Shown here piece after piece: positions 60,271 to 64,000 of a stretch of 64,000 nt of DNA. Source of the DNA: Toxoplasma gondii ME49 (Eukaryota; Apicomplexa; Conoidasida; Eucoccidiorida; Sarcocystidae); assembly GCF_000006565.2 (NCBI RefSeq), contig NC_031475.1, forward strand, positions 4,883,601 through 4,947,600. The letters run 5' to 3'. The first letter of the stretch is position 1. Each line of letters starts with the position of its first letter. The notes beneath the pieces are model-generated. The model was not told where the DNA came from, did not search any database, and saw only the letters and a list, made by a program, of their open reading frames with translations. A program made the position numbers and the translations under genes.

Positions 60271-63200
60271 TGTGAAGACAAAGATTGCAAAACCGGAAGC
60301 GAAAAAGAAAGGACGCGAGGCACAGCCGCAACGCCCGCGCTCAGAACTCCACGGCGAATAAGATGAGAATGGAATAGACAGGACAGAAGGGGTCTAACAA
60401 AAAAGGAATCAGCATGAAAAATATGCTGATGAGCGAGCGGGGTATCGCTACCAAGGCATGCTCCGTGACGCAACAGCCACCTTTACTACGCGTCAGGTAC
60501 AATGGCCACGGTCCATCGTTCCTCTCTTTTCATCGATGTCAGAGAAAAACTTCATGCGATGAATCTCGCTATGCTGATACTGTAGGACACCATATACCCA
60601 CCACCCTGAAAAAGCCTACACCACAAGAAAAAAGGTGACTCCTTTCCTGGGCTCTCTGTGCTGAGACACTTTTTCCTGCGCGTCGCCCTGCATCCCATTG
60701 TTGGCGTTCCGCTCCCGAAGAAGACAGCAAAGACAACGCGTCGAACCGAAGGCGCCTATCCCACACGTCAACGCGGCTCTTGCCGCGTCATCGCTTAGCA
60801 TAGGGAACGGTCCATGATTCAGAAATCAAAACGCGACAATAGTGAGACCGACGTCAGTGCACGATTCTCGCACTCACAAGCGACAAAACTACTCACGGGT
60901 TTCCTAGCGACTGAAGATCCGCAGCGATGAACCCCAAACAGGAAGACATACAAAAGTGCAGTTGTCCGCTTTACAGCCGAGACACGAAATCCAGCAAGAG
61001 TGATACCAGAGCACACACTACAGTTCCGGATGTTCTAGACAGCGAAAAGCTGCAGTCTCACTCGGACGAAGCACCTGAACTGTCTTCCTAGCTTTGGTCG
61101 GATTGGCGGGCCGTTGCCTACGACCCTAGCAGCAAAACACGGTTGAAGCCCACAAAAAACTGTATGCAAGACGTCAATGGCTACACACAGATGAAACTGT
61201 ATTGGAAATGGGGAAGGTTTCACGGTCGAAGGAAAGAGTTTGCGATGCGCATGCACTCGTGACTAGAACTGGTAGTGAGGACGAGGTGAGATAACTGGCT
61301 TATAACCCTGGGCCGCAAAAGAGAAAACGGGAAGAAAGGAGCAAAAAAGCAAAAGGAGACGACAACAGTAGGTTGTTAAAGGATACATTTCGTTGTTGAG
61401 AGACTTTCGATGCCTCGTGTTGGTCCACGGAATGATTCACGCATGCAATGCAACAAGCCCGCTGGATAGCAGAGAAAAAGCGAGTGGCTTGTGCAGCTGC
61501 TTCACAAGGCGGCCAGCAACGAGAACGATGTGCAAATGGCAGGCGCCAAAATACGTTTTTCTCATGCAGTAATTAGTGAACATACGTATAAAGCTGAATG
61601 ATCGAGCGCCATCCTTCTTGTTGCAGAAGAATCACTCATCTGACGGGAGATGCTTGGCAACCGCGCAATAGCAGTACAATTGCCGGTGGTTGGCGGTGAC
61701 ATGTTCGGCGTCATCGAAGAACCAGACACTCGTATCCGTGTGAAGTTAGTAAACACAAGGAGCTACGTATAGAGGCTGAAATTAGGGGGACAAAGGGGAA
61801 GACTCAGTCTTTATCTGTGCATTCGAACTCGGCGCCGTCTGTGCAATACCCCTTCTACATTGGACAACCTAGGTAACCGCCGAACTCACAACGTCCACTG
61901 ATAAAAACAGCATAGAGTCTTCCAAGTGTCCATTGCGTCAAATATGCCATTGGAGAAAGAAAGCAAAGCCCACGGTGAACCAGCTGGGTGCTGTGGGTTT
62001 GGAACTTCGTAATAACCTTGCTGTATTCCGTCTAACGACATAAAACTCGTGAGATGCCCACGAGCAAGTTCTTACCGACTTCTGTACACATCCACAAGGT
62101 CAGCGCAATACACACGGATGCAGGCGATCTTTTTAGTTTATGGGCGATATGTGCAACGTGAAACTCATGCGCCGCTTGGTGACACGTTCTTTAAAAAGGC
62201 ACCACGGTCGTAGGCTAGCGTGGCGTAACACTACCATTGACTGCAGTTATTGTTCTCGCATTCAGTTTCTTGGGTCAACTCTCATCGCTGCTAACTAAAT
62301 ACTTTAAGCGTTCCCTTATAGCTGCAGGATGATGCTTGAGAAATTCGTTGCGAACAGTTTGTACGTCTCTGAAACAGCCGCATCAGCTTGCTTACGAAAA
62401 TAACAGCCACCACACATGTCTCAAGAGGGTCCTTCTCCTTAAGAACACGTTCGTGCCATCCCACACGGACCCTGTTTAGTGAATTCATCACTCGCTCGCC
62501 ATTCCACTGTCTGCTGTTTTAGGCAGGATATGCCACATGCAATGTCGAGGAAGATACTGGTTCGGTGGCAGCGCGGTTACTTGCCGCAACATATAGCTCA
62601 GGGGCCCAATTATATATGGACTCAAGCTTTACGGGATTTGCCGTTCTTTTAGAGAACGACAGACGCGAGGTGCCTTCCCCGCGTCAATTCAACGGGGTAC
62701 TCTACTGTTCTTACACAGCGCACCGGACTGAAAAGCTCACCGAAACACTAAAACCATGCCACACTTGCTTGACGTCTACTCTGCATCTATGCAGTGTTTC
62801 ATGCACAGCCAATGACGAGTGCTGAAAGTGAAGTGGCATTCGCAAAGCGGCGACTTACGTGCCTACAGCGTCAAGCCAGGTGACGGATCGTATCGTACGT
62901 GACTAACGGTAAAAGCATTATGCGAAACAGAACTGGTGCCACTACTTTAAACGTGGTGGAATACTTCCTTCTGAGCGTCTCGCGTAACGTCGTTTTGAGA
63001 GGATAGACCCATTCCGTAATTGTGTCAGAGAAATTCATGATTCCTTACTAAACCAATAAAACAGCACGGTTCAGGCAAACTAATCCCTCGCCCGAACAAC
63101 GGAGGTGACACTGTTTCTGAGGCTGCAGTGTCATCCGTTCAGTACAAAGCAGGCGGTGAGCAGATGAGCCAGCACCACGCTATATCCGCTTGGGTAATTA

Positions 63201-64000
63201 TGTACACTGTCGTACGATAGACACAAGACAAGTAGTCGCACAACACTGTCCGTTGAAATGGCAGCACGTTGTCGTTACACACCCTGATAAGTTGACTCTT
63301 ACTACATAGAAAATGAAAAGAGAGGACGTCGTCAAACATTGTGTGGTCGCGTTCGGCCACCTCAGTAAGCATAGTTGAAGCCACAGATTCAACTCTAATT
63401 TTGGGAGTGTATCAGATATCCGGCCAAATACATTAAATCGCCACTTACAAGGGCGAGGTCAGCAGATGTCAGCCAAGGATCGGTGCGAGCACAGGTGGTC
63501 AAAATAAACAAATCAAACGACATTTTTACTTCGCTGTATACGAAGCTACTGGAAGCGCTACCACGATTCACTGGGTGCAACAGCTTGATGACGAGGCGTC
63601 TCTATCTGGATGTTTATCAAACGAGATGACCCTTGAGTTACTCGGCGTCAGTCACAGTGAACAGCCGAAAGGATCTCGACAGGTGACACAGTAAGCGGAC
63701 TGCTCATTAGGAATATTATTGTTTTTCTTGCGTCGAACAGGAAGTGCTGAACCAACTACGTAGCCCGACGTGTAGAAGGCTGAACGCACAACCATCGTCA
63801 GAGGCGTGCTGAGTGCTGTCGCTAACGAGTGTCCTTCAAGTTCGGACGGATACCGGAACTGGCGCACCGCCACTGCAATCGATTCACCATCGCGTCTCAA
63901 ATAGCAGTAGAGACAGGTGGGAAGGAATTTCGTTGCTGTCAAATCAATCATGAACCCCATATTCCTTCCCTTCATTTTTTTCCCACTGGGTGTCCTCAGA
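60271..64000. other. 5' flank of UNC50 and end of window, no recognised gene
   Basis: I recognise no gene here. The first few hundred bases are presumably UNC50 promoter and 5' UTR. Beyond about 61,000 the sequence becomes AT-richer and frames are short. The longest is 63652-63975 on -, 107 codons, opening with an ATG in MKGRNMGFMI, without recognisable motifs. It could be part of an exon, but I see no splice partner inside the window. Confidence 0.4.

Noticed and set aside
1..64000. CRISPR arrays, tRNA or rRNA genes, complete transposons, viral genes
   Set aside because: I looked for spaced repeats, tRNA T-loop words, and reverse transcriptase or transposase motifs and saw none I could defend.

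Overview
The window is eukaryotic nuclear DNA, most likely from a coccidian apicomplexan of the Toxoplasma gondii / Hammondia / Neospora group. The grounds are multi-exon genes with GT-AG introns of about 0.1-1 kb, GC-rich coding against more AT-rich spacers, proteins swollen by Ser/Glu/Ala/Gln low-complexity inserts, (TA)n and ATGT microsatellites, frequent TGCATGC words and spacers of several kb. I cannot fix the species from sequence alone. I saw no bacterial operons, CRISPR arrays, rRNA or tRNA genes.

Seven genes are supported. In order: CTR9 (+, 4914-12863, 8 exons), the TPR scaffold of the Paf1 transcription-elongation complex; a secreted cysteine-rich protein (+, 15184-16825, 2 exons); MRT4 (-, 18020-20523, 5 exons), the P0-like 60S assembly factor; a triple CCCH zinc-finger protein (+, 25169-27802, 1 exon); a very large unrecognised protein (+, 33393-42747, 4 exons, about 2,496 aa); a GTPBP1/GTPBP2-family translational GTPase with large inserts (-, 45437-55713, 11 exons, about 1,764 aa); and UNC-50 (-, 59317-60270), a Golgi membrane protein. 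All exon models are my own splice calls. Every junction keeps phase and every intron begins GT and ends AG, but a few donors are weak and are flagged.

The genes do not form an operon or a pathway. Most act in gene expression (CTR9 in elongation and histone marking, MRT4 in ribosome assembly, the CCCH protein probably in RNA binding, the GTPase in translation or mRNA turnover), which is ordinary eukaryotic neighbourhood structure. MRT4 and the CCCH gene diverge from a 4.6-kb spacer. The secreted gene and MRT4 converge, as do the giant gene and the GTPase.

The least ordinary items are the secreted cysteine-rich protein, the unrecognised 2.5-kb-residue protein, and the GTPase. The GTPase has Ser-rich and Glu/Arg-rich inserts inside its GTPase and beta-barrel domains, an NKWE nucleotide-specificity motif, and one intron that is stop-free, in frame and a multiple of three. 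The spacers (about 1-4.9 kb, 12.9-15.2, 20.5-25.2, 27.8-33.4, 42.7-45.4, 55.7-59.3 and 60.3-64 kb) hold nothing I can name with confidence.
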